DNA of 64,000 nt from Xylanimonas oleitrophica (GTDB lineage Bacteria; Actinomycetota; Actinomycetes; Actinomycetales; Cellulomonadaceae): positions 38,007-102,006 of the forward strand of contig NZ_QKWH01000014.1 of assembly GCF_003244315.1 (NCBI RefSeq), given 5' to 3'. Shown here piece after piece: positions 10,384 to 18,850 of the stretch (position 1 is the stretch's first letter; every line of letters begins with the position of its first letter). The notes beneath the pieces were generated by a model that was given only the letters and a program-made list of their open reading frames with translations, ran no database searches and had not been told where the DNA came from. Position numbers and translations under genes: made by a program.

Positions 10384-11096
10384 GCACCAGCCCTGACGAG
10401 ACGTTCGAGACGGCCACGGCGTCTGCGGCGTCTGGGACGCCTGCGGCGCCCGAGGCGGCCGAGTCGTCCGACGGCGGCCTGGCGGGCCCGGCTGCGCCGG
10501 CGCAGCCCGCGCCGGCCGTCGACGTGCAGGACCTGCCCGGCGGGCTCGAGGCGGCGCTCGAGGCGGTGCTGATGGTCGCGGACTCCCCGGTGCCCACCGA
10601 GCGCCTCGCCGCCGCCGTCGACCTGCCTGTGACGGACGTCTCTGCCGCCCTCGCGGGGCTCGCGGCCGAGTACCGCGGCGAGGGAGGCGGCCGGCCCCGG
10701 GGGTTCGAGCTGCGCGAAGGGGCGGAGGGGTGGCGGGTGTACTCCTCCCGGGCCCACGCCGACGTCGTCGCGCGGCTGGTGCTCGAGGGGCAGAGCGCTC
10801 GTCTGAGCCAGGCCGCCTTGGAGACCTTGGCCGTCATCGCGTACCGTCAGCCGGTCACGCGCGGGCAGGTGTCCGCGGTGCGCGGGGTGAACGTCGACGG
10901 CGTGGTGCGCACGCTGCTGGCGCGCGGCCTGGTGGCCGAGGTGGGGCAGGACCCGCTCACGGGCGCCACGCTGTTCGGCACCACGGGCGAGTTCCTCGAC
11001 CGGATGGGCTGGCAGTCGCTCGACGAGCTGCCCCCGCTCGCACCGCACCTGCCGGGGATCGACGCCCTGGACGCGCTGACCGACGAGCACCGCTGA
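10380..11096 (+). CDS. scpB: Segregation and condensation protein B
   Basis: ScpB dimers bind ScpA and help to load or activate SMC. The 238-residue protein starts with an alanine- and glutamate-rich disordered tail of about 55 residues, then two winged-helix domains containing ALEAVLMVADSPV and LETLAVIAYRQPVTRGQVS, which are typical of the family. The region RTLLARGLVAEVG is the second winged helix. The ATG start overlaps the scpA stop. rluB follows after 15 bases. Confidence 0.95.
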   Translation: MSTSPDETFETATASAASGTPAAPEAAESSDGGLAGPAAPAQPAPAVDVQDLPGGLEAALEAVLMVADSPVPTERLAAAVDLPVTDVSAALAGLAAEYRGEGGGRPRGFELREGAEGWRVYSSRAHADVVARLVLEGQSARLSQAALETLAVIAYRQPVTRGQVSAVRGVNVDGVVRTLLARGLVAEVGQDPLTGATLFGTTGEFLDRMGWQSLDELPPLAPHLPGIDALDALTDEHR

Positions 11097-11111
11097 GGGA
11101 GAATCCGAGTC

Positions 11112-12002
11112 ATGAGCGAACCCCGTCGCGGCCCCCGCCGCGAGGCCGGCCAGCGCCAGTCCGCCGGGGGTGGCGCCCGCGGTGGTGCGTCCCGCGGGGC
11201 CGGGCGCACCGGCGCCCCGCGCCCGGCCCGGCGTCAGCGTCCGCCGGCCGAGCCCGCCCGTGACGTGCACGTGCCCGACGGCGTGCGCCTGCAGAAGGTG
11301 CTGGCGACGGCCGGCTACGGGTCGCGCCGCAAGGCGGAGGAGCTGATCGCCGAGGGCCGCGTGACCGTCGACGACCAGATCGTCGTCGAGCTGGGTGTAC
11401 GGGTGGACCCGGCGGTGAACGTGATCCACGTGGACGGCATGCGCGTGCAGACCGACACCGAGAAGGTCACCCTCGCGCTGAACAAGCCGCACGGCGTGCT
11501 GTCCGCGATGAGCGACCCGCAGGGCCGCCCCACGGTCGCGGACCTGATCAAGAACCGGGACGAGCGCCTCTTCCACGTGGGCCGGCTCGACGCCGACTCC
11601 GAGGGGCTGCTGCTGCTGACCAACGACGGGGAGCTGGCCAACCGCCTGGCGCACCCGCGCTACGAGGTGCCCAAGACGTACCTCGTGACGGTGGGCGGCG
11701 GCGAGGTCTACCCGCGGATCGTCAAGCAGCTGCTGGACGGCGTCGAGCTGGAGGACGGGCCGGCGCGCATGGACAAGGTGAAGGTCGTCCAGGCGCTCGA
11801 CGGGCTCACCATGGTCGAGGTGGTGCTGCACGAGGGCCGCAACCGGATCGTCCGGCGCATGTTCGACGCGGTCGAGCGGCCCGTGGAGCGTCTGGTGCGC
11901 ACGCGCATCGGCCCCATCGCGCTGGGGGACCAGCGGCCGGGCACCACGCGCGTGCTGGGTCGGACCGAGGTCGGCAGCCTCATGGCCGCCGTCGAGATGT
12001 GA
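11112..12002 (+). CDS. rluB: Ribosomal large subunit pseudouridine synthase B
   Basis: The protein isomerises a specific uridine in 23S rRNA (U2605 in E. coli numbering) to pseudouridine. It has 296 residues: a basic, glycine- and arginine-rich N-terminal tail (about 1-55), an S4 RNA-binding domain starting VRLQKVLATAGYGSRRKAEE, then the RsuA/RluB catalytic domain with GRLDADSEGLLLLTNDG, whose first aspartate is catalytic, and GRNRIVRRMF near the C-terminus. The start is an ATG with a GAGGGAGAA sequence nine bases upstream. The 3' end overlaps cmk by four bases. Position between scpB and cmk is the classical arrangement. Confidence 0.94.
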   Translation: MSEPRRGPRREAGQRQSAGGGARGGASRGAGRTGAPRPARRQRPPAEPARDVHVPDGVRLQKVLATAGYGSRRKAEELIAEGRVTVDDQIVVELGVRVDPAVNVIHVDGMRVQTDTEKVTLALNKPHGVLSAMSDPQGRPTVADLIKNRDERLFHVGRLDADSEGLLLLTNDGELANRLAHPRYEVPKTYLVTVGGGEVYPRIVKQLLDGVELEDGPARMDKVKVVQALDGLTMVEVVLHEGRNRIVRRMFDAVERPVERLVRTRIGPIALGDQRPGTTRVLGRTEVGSLMAAVEM

Positions 12003-12697
12003 ACGAGGAGAACGCAGTGGTCGTCATCGCCGTCGACGGGCCGTCCGGCTCGGGCAAGTCCAGCGTGTCCAAGGGCGTGGCCCGCCGGCTCGGGCTCGCG
12101 TACCTCGACACCGGGGCCATGTACCGGGCGGCCACGCTGTGGGCGATGGACGCGGTGGGCGACCTGGCCGACGCGGAGCGGGTCGCTGCCGCCGTGCGGG
12201 GCATGCCGCTGGAGATGGGCCTGGACCCCGACGCGCCGGCGGTGCGCCTGGACGGCCGCGACGTGAGCGCCGCGATCCGCACCACGGAGGTCTCCACGGA
12301 GGTCTCCAAGGTGGCCACGAACCTCGACGTGCGCGCCGAGCTGCGCCGCCGCCAGCGGGAGATCATCGACGTCGCGGCCCAGGCGGCGGGCATCGTGGCC
12401 GAGGGGCGGGACATCACCACGGTGGTGGCTCCCGACGCCGACGCCCGCGTGCTGCTGACGGCCAGCGAAGAGGCACGCCTGCGCCGCCGGTCCCTGGAGG
12501 TCCACGGCGCCGCCGACGCGGCGGCCGTCGAGGCGACGCGGGACCAGGTGGTGCGGCGAGACCGCGACGACGCCACCGTGAGCCAGTTCCAGGTGGCGGC
12601 CGACGGCGTGGTCACGGTCGACTCGTCGGACCTCGACCTCGAGGAGACCATCGAGGCCGTGCTGGCCGTGGTCGCACAGGTGACCGCGGCTCGCTGA
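11999..12697 (+). CDS. cmk: Cytidylate kinase
   Basis: Cytidylate kinase phosphorylates CMP and dCMP with ATP, recycling pyrimidine nucleotides. The 232-residue protein has the P-loop DGPSGSGKSS at residues 13-22, followed by YLDTGAMYRA, and the LID region with ARDRDD-type residues (VVRRDRDDAT) near residue 187. GTG at 11999 overlaps the rluB stop (GTGA); a second GTG six codons downstream (VVVIAVDG) is a possible alternative start closer to the P-loop. A GC hairpin at 12714-12731 follows. Confidence 0.95.
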   Translation: MNEENAVVVIAVDGPSGSGKSSVSKGVARRLGLAYLDTGAMYRAATLWAMDAVGDLADAERVAAAVRGMPLEMGLDPDAPAVRLDGRDVSAAIRTTEVSTEVSKVATNLDVRAELRRRQREIIDVAAQAAGIVAEGRDITTVVAPDADARVLLTASEEARLRRRSLEVHGAADAAAVEATRDQVVRRDRDDATVSQFQVAADGVVTVDSSDLDLEETIEAVLAVVAQVTAAR

Positions 12698-12713
12698 GAC
12701 GGCCTCTGCGGGA

Positions 12714-12731
12714 GGGGCGCGGAGGCGCCCC
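12714..12731 (+). terminator. Hairpin after cmk
   Basis: Arms GGGGCGC (12714-12720) and GCGCCCC (12725-12731) enclose the tetraloop GGAG, beginning 17 bases after the cmk stop. There is no T-run, as is usual for actinobacterial terminators. It may end the parA-cmk transcript; der downstream has its own -10-like box. Confidence 0.5.
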
Positions 12732-12801
12732 GTGCGACACGTGGGGTGCGTGACCCGCGTCTCGTCCGGCGCATCGCGCCCGGCCTGGGAGAATGGTCGG
12801 C

Positions 12802-14301
12802 ATGTCTTCCCCCGACGAGTTCTTCCCCGACGAGAACGACGCTCCCGTCGTGCTGCCCGACGAGGCTGACGACGAGGCGCGCGAGCGTGCCCTGCGCGCC
12901 GGTCTCGAGGAGTTCGAGCTCGACGAGGCCGACCGAGCGCTCCTCCAGGGCGAGTGGGACGAGGACGGCGCTGCCCGGGGCGAGAAGCCGCTGCCGGTGC
13001 TCGCCATCATCGGCCGCCCCAACGTGGGCAAGTCGACCCTCGTCAACCGTGTGCTCGGGCGCCGCGAGGCCGTCGTCGAGGACAAGCCCGGCGTCACGCG
13101 CGACCGCGTGACCTACCCGGCGGAGTGGGCCGGGCGCGACTTCAACCTGGTCGACACCGGTGGTTGGGAGGTCGACGTCGCCGGTATCGAGTCCAAGGTC
13201 GCCGTCCAGGCCGAGGTGGCGATCGCCCTGGCGGACGCCGTCGTCTTCGTGGTCGACGCGACCGTGGGTGCCACGGCCACCGACGAGCGCGTGGTGGAGC
13301 TGCTGCGCCGGGCGGGCAAGCCGGTGGTGCTCGCGGCGAACAAGGTGGACGGCCCCTCGGGCGAGGCGGACGCCGCCTACCTGTGGAGCCTGGGCCTGGG
13401 CGAGCCGCACCCGATCTCCGCGCTGCACGGCCGCGGGGTCGGCGACCTGCTCGACGCGGCCATGAGGGCGCTGCCCGAGGTCTCCGAGCACGGGGAGCTG
13501 CGCCCGACGGGGCCGCGGCGCGTGGCCCTCGTCGGCCGTCCGAACGTGGGCAAGTCGTCGCTGCTGAACAAGATCGCCGGCGCGGAGCGCGTCGTCGTCG
13601 ACGAGCTGGCCGGCACCACCCGCGACCCGGTGGACGAGCTCGTCGAGATCAAGGGCGTCCCGTACTGGTTCGTGGACACGGCCGGCATCCGCCGCCGGGT
13701 GCACCAGACGTCCGGCGCCGACTTCTACGCGTCCCTGCGCACGCAGGCCGCCATCGAGAAGGCCGAGGTGGCGGTGGTGCTGCTCGACGCCTCGCAGCCG
13801 CTGACCGAGCAGGACACCCGCGTGATCCAGCAGGTCATCGACGCCGGCCGCGCCCTGGTCATCGCGTACAACAAGTGGGACCTCATGGACGAGGACCGCC
13901 GCCCGTACCTGGAGCGCGAGATCGAGAAGGAGCTCGTGCAGATCCAGTGGGCCCCGCGCGTCAACGTCTCCGCACGCACCGGCTGGCACACCGAGCGCCT
14001 CGTGCCGGCGCTGGAGCGGTCGCTGGGGTCGTGGGACATGCGGATCCCCACCGGCCGGCTCAACGCGTTCCTGGGCGAGCTCGTGGCGGCGCACCCGCAC
14101 CCGCTGCGCGGGGGCAAGCAGCCGCGCATCCTCTTCGGCACCCAGGCCTCGACGCGTCCGCCGCGGTTCGTCATCTTCGCGACCGGCTTCATCGAGGCCG
14201 GCTACCGCCGGTTCATCGAGCGCCGCCTGCGCGAGACGTTCGGCTTCGAGGGCACCCCGATCGAGATCAGTGTCCGCGTGCGGGAGAAGCGCAAGCGGTG
14301 A
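12802..14301 (+). CDS. der: Ribosome biogenesis GTPase Der (EngA)
   Basis: Der is an essential GTPase with two tandem G domains that acts in 50S subunit assembly. The 499-residue protein has an acidic N-terminal extension of about 60 residues, common in actinobacteria, then [14 protein letters not shown] with DTGGW and NKVD for the first G domain, [14 protein letters not shown] with DTAGIRRR and NKWD for the second, and a KH-like C-terminal domain ending in a basic tail. I chose the ATG at 12802; the ATG at 12793 abuts the GGGAGA sequence directly and lacks spacing. GAGAAT (12789-12794) seven bases upstream would also permit a leaderless start at 12802. Confidence 0.96.
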   Translation: MSSPDEFFPDENDAPVVLPDEADDEARERALRAGLEEFELDEADRALLQGEWDEDGAARGEKPLPVLAIIGRPNVGKSTLVNRVLGRREAVVEDKPGVTRDRVTYPAEWAGRDFNLVDTGGWEVDVAGIESKVAVQAEVAIALADAVVFVVDATVGATATDERVVELLRRAGKPVVLAANKVDGPSGEADAAYLWSLGLGEPHPISALHGRGVGDLLDAAMRALPEVSEHGELRPTGPRRVALVGRPNVGKSSLLNKIAGAERVVVDELAGTTRDPVDELVEIKGVPYWFVDTAGIRRRVHQTSGADFYASLRTQAAIEKAEVAVVLLDASQPLTEQDTRVIQQVIDAGRALVIAYNKWDLMDEDRRPYLEREIEKELVQIQWAPRVNVSARTGWHTERLVPALERSLGSWDMRIPTGRLNAFLGELVAAHPHPLRGGKQPRILFGTQASTRPPRFVIFATGFIEAGYRRFIERRLRETFGFEGTPIEISVRVREKRKR

Positions 14302-15422
14302 ACCCGGCGGGCGCCGCCCGGGACGCGGAGGCGAGCGGGAGCGGGGCGGACGACGACGTCGTCCAGCCACCGCCGTCCGCGGCTGCCGCGACACCGGCCC
14401 TCGCGGGGCGGGGACGGCTGCTGCGCGCCGGCGTCGCCCGCGACACCGCGGCCGTGCGCCACCTGGTGACGTTCCTCGTCGTCACGGTGGCGACCGTGCT
14501 CCTCACGCGCGGGTTCTTGGCGCTGGCCGGGTACCCGCAGGTCGGCGGTGCCGGTCTGCACGTGGCGCACGTGCTGTGGGGCGGTCTGCTGCTGGCCGTG
14601 GCCGTCGTGGTGCTGCTGTCCTATGTCGGGCCGGCGGTGCGCTCGCTGGGTGCGGTGCTGGCCGGGGTGGGGTTCGGCCTGTTCGTGGACGAGATCGGCA
14701 AGTTCGTGACCGCGGACAACGACTACTTCTACGGCCCCACGGCGGCGCTGATCTACGCCGTCCTGGTGGTGCTCGTGCTGCTGGTGGAGGCCATGCACGG
14801 CCGGCGCCGGCACCATCGTGCCGAGTACCTCGCCGTCGCCGCGGACCGCGCCGCGGCCGGCCTGGCGGGCGGACTCACGGACGCCGGGCGCGCCGAGGTG
14901 CTCGTGCTGCTGCAGCGGGGCGGGGACGAGCCCGGGGCGGCCGAGCTGCGCCGGCTGGTCGACGCGATCCCGCACGACGACGTCACCGTGCCGGACCCCG
15001 TGCGCGGCCTCGTGCTGCGTGCCGACCGATGGTTGCGGGCGGCCGTCCGGCTCCGCTGGGCCGGCGTCGTCGTGGTGGCGGCCGTCCTGGCCGTCGCCGC
15101 GGCCTCCGCGGCGGTGGGCGTGCGGTCCCTCGTGGACGGTCCCGTCTGGCTCGGGGGCGTCGTCCTCCTCGGCGTGGCGACGACGGCGGCCTGCTGCGCC
15201 GTCGGCTCCGTGCGCGCCCTGCGGGGCGGGCGCGGCAGCGACGCGGCCGCCTGGGTGCGGCGCGGGGTGCTGGTCAGCCTGCTCGTGACGCAGCCGCTCG
15301 TGTTCGGCGTGCTGCAGTGGACGGCCACCGCCGGCCTCCTCGTCGACCTCGCGGTGTTCGCGCTGCTCGACGTCGCCCTGCGCGACGGCGCCCAGCACGA
15401 CGCGCGGGCACGGCGGGACTGA
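14298..15422 (+). CDS. Polytopic membrane protein of unknown function
   Basis: This 374-residue protein starts with a GTG that overlaps the der stop (GTGA). A disordered N-terminus of about 50 residues precedes hydrophobic segments near residues 55-77, 88-109, 113-131 and 146-164; after a soluble stretch of about 85 residues come further segments near 254-275, 283-305 and 323-360, giving roughly seven or eight helices. A conserved-looking loop has [10 protein letters not shown] followed by DNDYFYGPT at about 127-148, with acidic residues placed near the membrane. I recognise it only as an actinobacterial membrane protein often found behind der-like genes; no function can be assigned. Confidence 0.8.
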   Translation: MNPAGAARDAEASGSGADDDVVQPPPSAAAATPALAGRGRLLRAGVARDTAAVRHLVTFLVVTVATVLLTRGFLALAGYPQVGGAGLHVAHVLWGGLLLAVAVVVLLSYVGPAVRSLGAVLAGVGFGLFVDEIGKFVTADNDYFYGPTAALIYAVLVVLVLLVEAMHGRRRHHRAEYLAVAADRAAAGLAGGLTDAGRAEVLVLLQRGGDEPGAAELRRLVDAIPHDDVTVPDPVRGLVLRADRWLRAAVRLRWAGVVVVAAVLAVAAASAAVGVRSLVDGPVWLGGVVLLGVATTAACCAVGSVRALRGGRGSDAAAWVRRGVLVSLLVTQPLVFGVLQWTATAGLLVDLAVFALLDVALRDGAQHDARARRD

Positions 15423-15483
15423 TCACCCCCGCCCCGGGCCGGCCGTCCTTGACCGGCACGCACCGACGGGCCAGGCTTCCGTC

Positions 15484-16080
15484 ATGTCCCGGGACGTCGC
15501 CGAACCCACCGCTGTCATGGTGCGCACCGAGCGCCTCCTGCTACGCCGGGTGCGCGAGGACGACGCCGACGACTTCCTGACGTGGCGGGGGCGCCCCGAC
15601 GTCGTCCGCTACATGTACCAGCCCCCGTGGACGGCCGAGGTCGCGCGCGAGAAGCTCGCCTCCTGGGTGACGCACCCGTTCCGCGCCACCGGGGACGTCC
15701 TCGTCCTGGCGGTCGAGCTCGACGGCGTCGTCGTGGGCGAGGGGCTCCTCAAGCGGGCGCCGGGGGAGGGGCAGGTCGAGATCGGCTACGCGTTCCACCC
15801 CGACGTCGCGGGCCGGGGGCTCGCCACCGAGGCGAGCGGCGCGCTGCTCGCCCTGGCCTTCGGGCGCTTCGGGTTCCACCGGGCGTTCGCGCGCATCGAC
15901 GCCGAGAACACGGCATCCGTGCGGGTGGCCCAGCGGCTGGGCATGCGGCTCGAGGCACGGCTGGTCGAGAACGACGTGCGGCCCGCGGACGGCGTCTGGT
16001 CCACGGAGCTGGTGTACGCCGTCCTGGCGAGCGAGCACGAGGCCCGGCGGCGGACCCCTGTGGTCTCGGACGCCCCCTGA
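15484..16080 (+). CDS. GNAT-family N-acetyltransferase (RimJ/RimL type)
   Basis: The 198-residue cytoplasmic protein has the GNAT layout: TERLLLRRVREDDADDF at the N-terminus, then the acetyl-CoA-binding strand-loop-helix IGYAFHPDVAGRGLATEA near residues 99-116, and RVAQRLGMRLEARLVEN at the C-terminus. This is the branch that acetylates N-terminal amino groups of ribosomal proteins or small amines; the substrate cannot be told from sequence. The ATG start follows a CAGGCT hexamer by six bases. It is the last gene before tRNA-Pro. Confidence 0.88.
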   Translation: MSRDVAEPTAVMVRTERLLLRRVREDDADDFLTWRGRPDVVRYMYQPPWTAEVAREKLASWVTHPFRATGDVLVLAVELDGVVVGEGLLKRAPGEGQVEIGYAFHPDVAGRGLATEASGALLALAFGRFGFHRAFARIDAENTASVRVAQRLGMRLEARLVENDVRPADGVWSTELVYAVLASEHEARRRTPVVSDAP

Positions 16081-16134
16081 CGTGGGGTAGTATCTCTTCC
16101 GGCCCTTCGGGGTGACGAGGTCCGCGAGGGCCTT

Positions 16135-16208
<74 letters not shown>

Positions 16209-16225
16209 CAGATGAAGTAGCAGGT

Positions 16226-16263
16226 CAGAGGCGGTTTCCGGAAAGCTCCGGGAGCCGCCTCTG
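16226..16263 (+). terminator. Terminator hairpin after tRNA-Pro
   Basis: Arms CAGAGGCGG (16226-16234) and CCGCCTCTG (16255-16263) form a nine-base-pair perfect stem with an inner CCGG/CCGG pairing, 18 bases past the tRNA 3' end and followed by a T-containing stretch (TCGTTGCT). Confidence 0.8.
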
Positions 16264-16279
16264 TCGTTGCTGACGCCGA

Positions 16280-16390
16280 TCAGCGCCGTAGCGCGGCGAC
16301 CGCTGCAAGGGGCAGGCTGGCCAGGAGCACGAACTGGGCGGCGGCGGCGAGAGGGCGCACCCAGCCTCCGCGTCGCCCCGGTGCGCGCAC
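16280..16390 (-). other. Possible short membrane ORF or 3' relic of a membrane protein
   Basis: A 36-codon frame starting with GTG at 16390 encodes a basic N-terminal half and a hydrophobic stretch QFVLLASLPLAAVAALRR up to the stop. The sequence reads like the last transmembrane helix of a larger protein, but no upstream coding sequence remains in frame because a TGA immediately precedes the start. It lies between the tRNA-Pro terminator and the end of the epimerase gene. It could be a small single-pass protein, a decayed gene remnant, or chance. Confidence 0.2.
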
Positions 16391-16413
16391 CCGTCACGCC
16401 GAGAATGCCGGCT

Positions 16414-17454
16414 TCAGGGCGTCCTGGGCGAGCTGGTGGAGGGTGGCCGCTCCTGCGCGATGAGTGCGCGGGCGGTGTCGAGGATGGTGGTCTGTGCGTC
16501 ACGAGTGGTCCAGCCGAGCTGACGACGGGCCTTGCTGCTGTCGACGGTGCGGACGATGCCGAGCTCGTCGACGATCATCGCGAGGTGAGGGTCGCGTCGG
16601 GCTGCGAGTCGCACCAGGAAGTCGGGCAGCTCGCGAGCGGGGATCTTCTTCTGCTCGGGGAGGCCCTCGCGAAGGATGCGTGCGACGTCGCGGTACCAGA
16701 GGAACGTGCCCGATCCGTTGTAGCGTTCACCGATCGCTGCGGGCTGCTCGAGGGCGAGGACGTGCAGCCGGGCCTCGTCACGCACGTCGACGACGTTCCA
16801 GCCGAGCCGCGGCAGCGCTGGCATCGCCCGGTCCAGCAGTCGGCGGACCACATCGATCGTGCCAGCTCGCCCGGGCGCGCCCACCGGTGGTCCCTGCATG
16901 AACGACGGCAGCACCGCGGTCAGATCTAGGCCGAGCTCGTCGGCAAGCTCCCACGCGAGCCGCTCCGCGTAGATCTTCGAATCCGGATACACGTGCGTCG
17001 CGTCGCCGGACGGCTCTGACCACATGTCCTCGGTGGTCGTGCTCGAAGGGTTGCTCGATCGGGCGGCGGTGCCCGACGAGGTGAACACGACCCGGCGCAC
17101 GCCGACGCGTGCTGCCGTGGTGAGCACCCGGCGGGTGCCGTCGCGAGCAGTGGTGATCAGGTCTGCCTCGTTGCCGACAGGCATCGGCGAGGCGGTGTGC
17201 AGCACCGCGTCGACTCCGTCGAGCGCTGGCTCCCAGCCCTCGTCGTCGAGCAGGTCGGCTTGGACGAGCTGGAGCGAGCGCGCCCCCGCGGACCGGTCCA
17301 GGATCGCCCGGCGTGCCGGCTCTGCACGGGCGGTGTCGCGCACCGTCGCGCGCACCCGATAGCCACTCTTCAACAGCTCGACGATCAGCCAGCCGGCGAG
17401 ATATCCGGTGCCCCCGGTCACGAGCACCGTTCCCCGTGATGCAGTCTCTCCCAT
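16414..17454 (-). CDS. NAD(P)-dependent epimerase/reductase, extended SDR family
   Basis: The 346-residue protein has the extended SDR nucleotide-binding motif TGGTGYLAGWL near residues 12-22 and the catalytic YxxxK in VYPDSKIYAERL (tyrosine and lysine four apart), followed by a variable substrate domain. It resembles dihydroflavonol-4-reductase-like and aldehyde reductases acting on carbonyls; the substrate is unknown. I chose the ATG at 17454 because GTGGAG lies eight bases upstream; ATGs at 17472 and 17478 are in frame but lack such a site. It is divergent from a MarR gene only 72 bases away, with overlapping promoters, so the MarR protein probably controls it. Confidence 0.88.
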   Translation of the reverse strand: MGETASRGTVLVTGGTGYLAGWLIVELLKSGYRVRATVRDTARAEPARRAILDRSAGARSLQLVQADLLDDEGWEPALDGVDAVLHTASPMPVGNEADLITTARDGTRRVLTTAARVGVRRVVFTSSGTAARSSNPSSTTTEDMWSEPSGDATHVYPDSKIYAERLAWELADELGLDLTAVLPSFMQGPPVGAPGRAGTIDVVRRLLDRAMPALPRLGWNVVDVRDEARLHVLALEQPAAIGERYNGSGTFLWYRDVARILREGLPEQKKIPARELPDFLVRLAARRDPHLAMIVDELGIVRTVDSSKARRQLGWTTRDAQTTILDTARALIAQERPPSTSSPRTP

Positions 17455-17472
17455 ATCCGCAACTCCACTCAT

Positions 17473-17525
17473 TGACATCGATCGGTGAGTCGACTCAATG
17501 ATAGGCGTCATTTGTATCATGACAA
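17473..17525. promoter_or_regulatory. Overlapping divergent promoters with a palindromic operator (marR/epimerase)
   Basis: Plus strand: TTGACA (17473-17478), an 18-base spacer, AATGAT (17497-17502). Minus strand: TTGTCA (17520-17525), a 16-base spacer, TATCAT (17498-17503). The two -10 boxes overlap. A perfect 12-bp palindrome TGAGTCGACTCA (17486-17497) sits between the marR -35 and -10 elements and at the edge of the epimerase -10, where a bound MarR dimer would block both. The hexamers are close to consensus; operator function is inferred. Confidence 0.7.
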
Positions 17526-17526
17526 C

Positions 17527-17961
17527 ATGACTGAGACCGCGGCAGACGAGAAGGCGCAGATCATCCAAGGGCTGCTCGATGTCGCCGGACTCGCGCAGGC
17601 GACGGTGGCCGCAACGCTGCAGGACTTCGGTGCACCGGCCTCCGCAGCCCCGGTGCTGCGGATCCTCGCCACGAGCCGGGCGCCCGTCACTCCCCGCGAC
17701 CTCGCGAGGCTGCTCGAGCGCGACCCGTCCACTGCCAGCCTCATCGCTGACAAGCTCGAGCAGGCCGAGCTCGTCGCCCGACAGCCTCACCCCAGCGATG
17801 GTCGCAAACGGGTGCTCGTACTCACGGGACGCGGCCACCGGCTCTGGGACACCCTGCGCGAGAGGCTCCACGAGTCCGCGATCCTCGACGACATGACCCC
17901 GGCAGAACGGCGAGGGCTGCTCGAGCTGCTCGGCAGGATGCGGGCACGGGGGCGCCCGTGA
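17527..17961 (+). CDS. MarR-family transcriptional regulator
   Basis: This 144-residue winged-helix protein has the MarR layout: dimerising N-terminal helix, a helix-turn-helix around TPRDLARLLERDPSTASLIADKLEQAELV (about residues 56-85) and a wing with the DGRKR segment (HPSDGRKRVLVLT). MarR proteins usually bind palindromes next to their own gene and release DNA on binding phenolic or other small ligands. The ATG at 17527 lacks a ribosome binding site; upstream in-frame codons would run through the promoter. Autoregulation and control of the divergent reductase are inferred from the shared operator. Confidence 0.9.
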   Translation: MTETAADEKAQIIQGLLDVAGLAQATVAATLQDFGAPASAAPVLRILATSRAPVTPRDLARLLERDPSTASLIADKLEQAELVARQPHPSDGRKRVLVLTGRGHRLWDTLRERLHESAILDDMTPAERRGLLELLGRMRARGRP

Positions 17962-17982
17962 CCGGAAGCGCCGGGCCCCGGC
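17945..17982. terminator. Hairpins between convergent marR and tetR
   Basis: Two small inverted repeats lie at the end of marR: CACGGG/CCCGTG with a GGCG loop (17945-17960, overlapping the stop codon) and GCCGGG-C-CCCGGC (17970-17982). They could end transcription from either side. The rest of the gap up to 18097 holds nothing that I recognise. Confidence 0.4.
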
Positions 17983-18097
17983 CTGCGCCGCGTCCGGATC
18001 CGGCGGGCGGTGCTGGGTAGGACGGAGACGGACGGGCGCCGCCGACGGCGTCTGCCACCGACGGCCCGCTCCTGGTGGAGCCGCTGCGGCGGGTTCT

Positions 18098-18727
18098 TCA
18101 TCGCCGGCTGTCGATGATCACTTCCTCTCTGGGGCGGGACTGTGGGGCCGTCCGCAGCGCGGAGCCGTCCCCACGCAGGCCGGCCGTCGCGATGGCGATG
18201 AACCGCTTCGCGCTGCGCGTGGCGATCGCCCGGTCGGTCAGAGTGATCGCGCGCACCGCGGTGAGAACCATGAGGAGGTCGCCGCCCGTGAGATCGGCCC
18301 TGGCCGCTCCCTCGTCCCGCAACCGTGCAGCCAACGTCATGAGGCCTCGTCGCACCTCCCGGTCGAACGACTCGAGGAGCGGCGTGCAACGGCGCTCGGC
18401 CAGGAGGGTCCCGGCGAGGCCGGGTGATGCGAGCTCGAGGGCGACGACCGCTTCCAGCGCACGAGAGAGCCCCCGCCAGGGGTCGGGGGCGACCGTCGCC
18501 TCCTCGCACAGCGCGAGGCAGTGCCGGACCTCCTCACCGAAGACGGCGTCGACGAGGTCGTCTCGGGTGGGGAAGTGTCGATACAGCGTCGCGGTACCGA
18601 CTCCCGCCGCCCGGGCGATCGCGGCGGTGGGGGCGTCCAGCCCGTCGCTGGCGAACGCGGCACGGGCCGCTCCGAGGATCTTCGTCCTGTTACGCCGGGC
18701 GTCGCTGCGCAGCCGGGATGCGGTCAT
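18098..18727 (-). CDS. TetR/AcrR-family transcriptional regulator
   Basis: The 209-residue protein has a TetR N-terminal DNA-binding domain: NRTKILGAARAAFASDGLDA, then the helix-turn-helix TAAIARAAGVGTATLYRHFPTRDDLVDAVF at about residues 33-62. The C-terminal ligand domain is not conserved with any family that I know. It is divergent from a quinone oxidoreductase-like gene 123 bases away and probably represses it, since TetR genes usually control their divergent neighbour. The C-terminal tail is basic and disordered. Confidence 0.92.
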   Translation of the reverse strand: MTASRLRSDARRNRTKILGAARAAFASDGLDAPTAAIARAAGVGTATLYRHFPTRDDLVDAVFGEEVRHCLALCEEATVAPDPWRGLSRALEAVVALELASPGLAGTLLAERRCTPLLESFDREVRRGLMTLAARLRDEGAARADLTGGDLLMVLTAVRAITLTDRAIATRSAKRFIAIATAGLRGDGSALRTAPQSRPREEVIIDSRR

Positions 18728-18746
18728 CGTCGTCTCCGATCCGAGA

Positions 18747-18782
18747 GACCTCCAGGTCGCTGTCCCTCACTTGATCCTAGGA
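18747..18782. promoter_or_regulatory. Candidate TetR operator region
   Basis: Between the divergent tetR and oxidoreductase genes are two palindromes: GACCT-CC-AGGTC (18747-18758) and TCCTAGGA (18775-18782); a second TCCTAG copy occurs at 18806-18811. Either could be the TetR operator. TTGATC at 18771-18776 is a possible -35 element. This is suggestive only. Confidence 0.35.
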
Positions 18783-18850
18783 CGGTCACGTGCGGACGCT
18801 CCGGGTCCTAGCGTCGCGTCGTCACCCGGTCGAGGGCGGAGGGACTACGC

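Noticed and set aside
11980..14394. Minus-strand 800-codon frame opposite cmk and der
   Set aside because: Overlaps two essential conserved genes and shows no domain; high-GC artefact.
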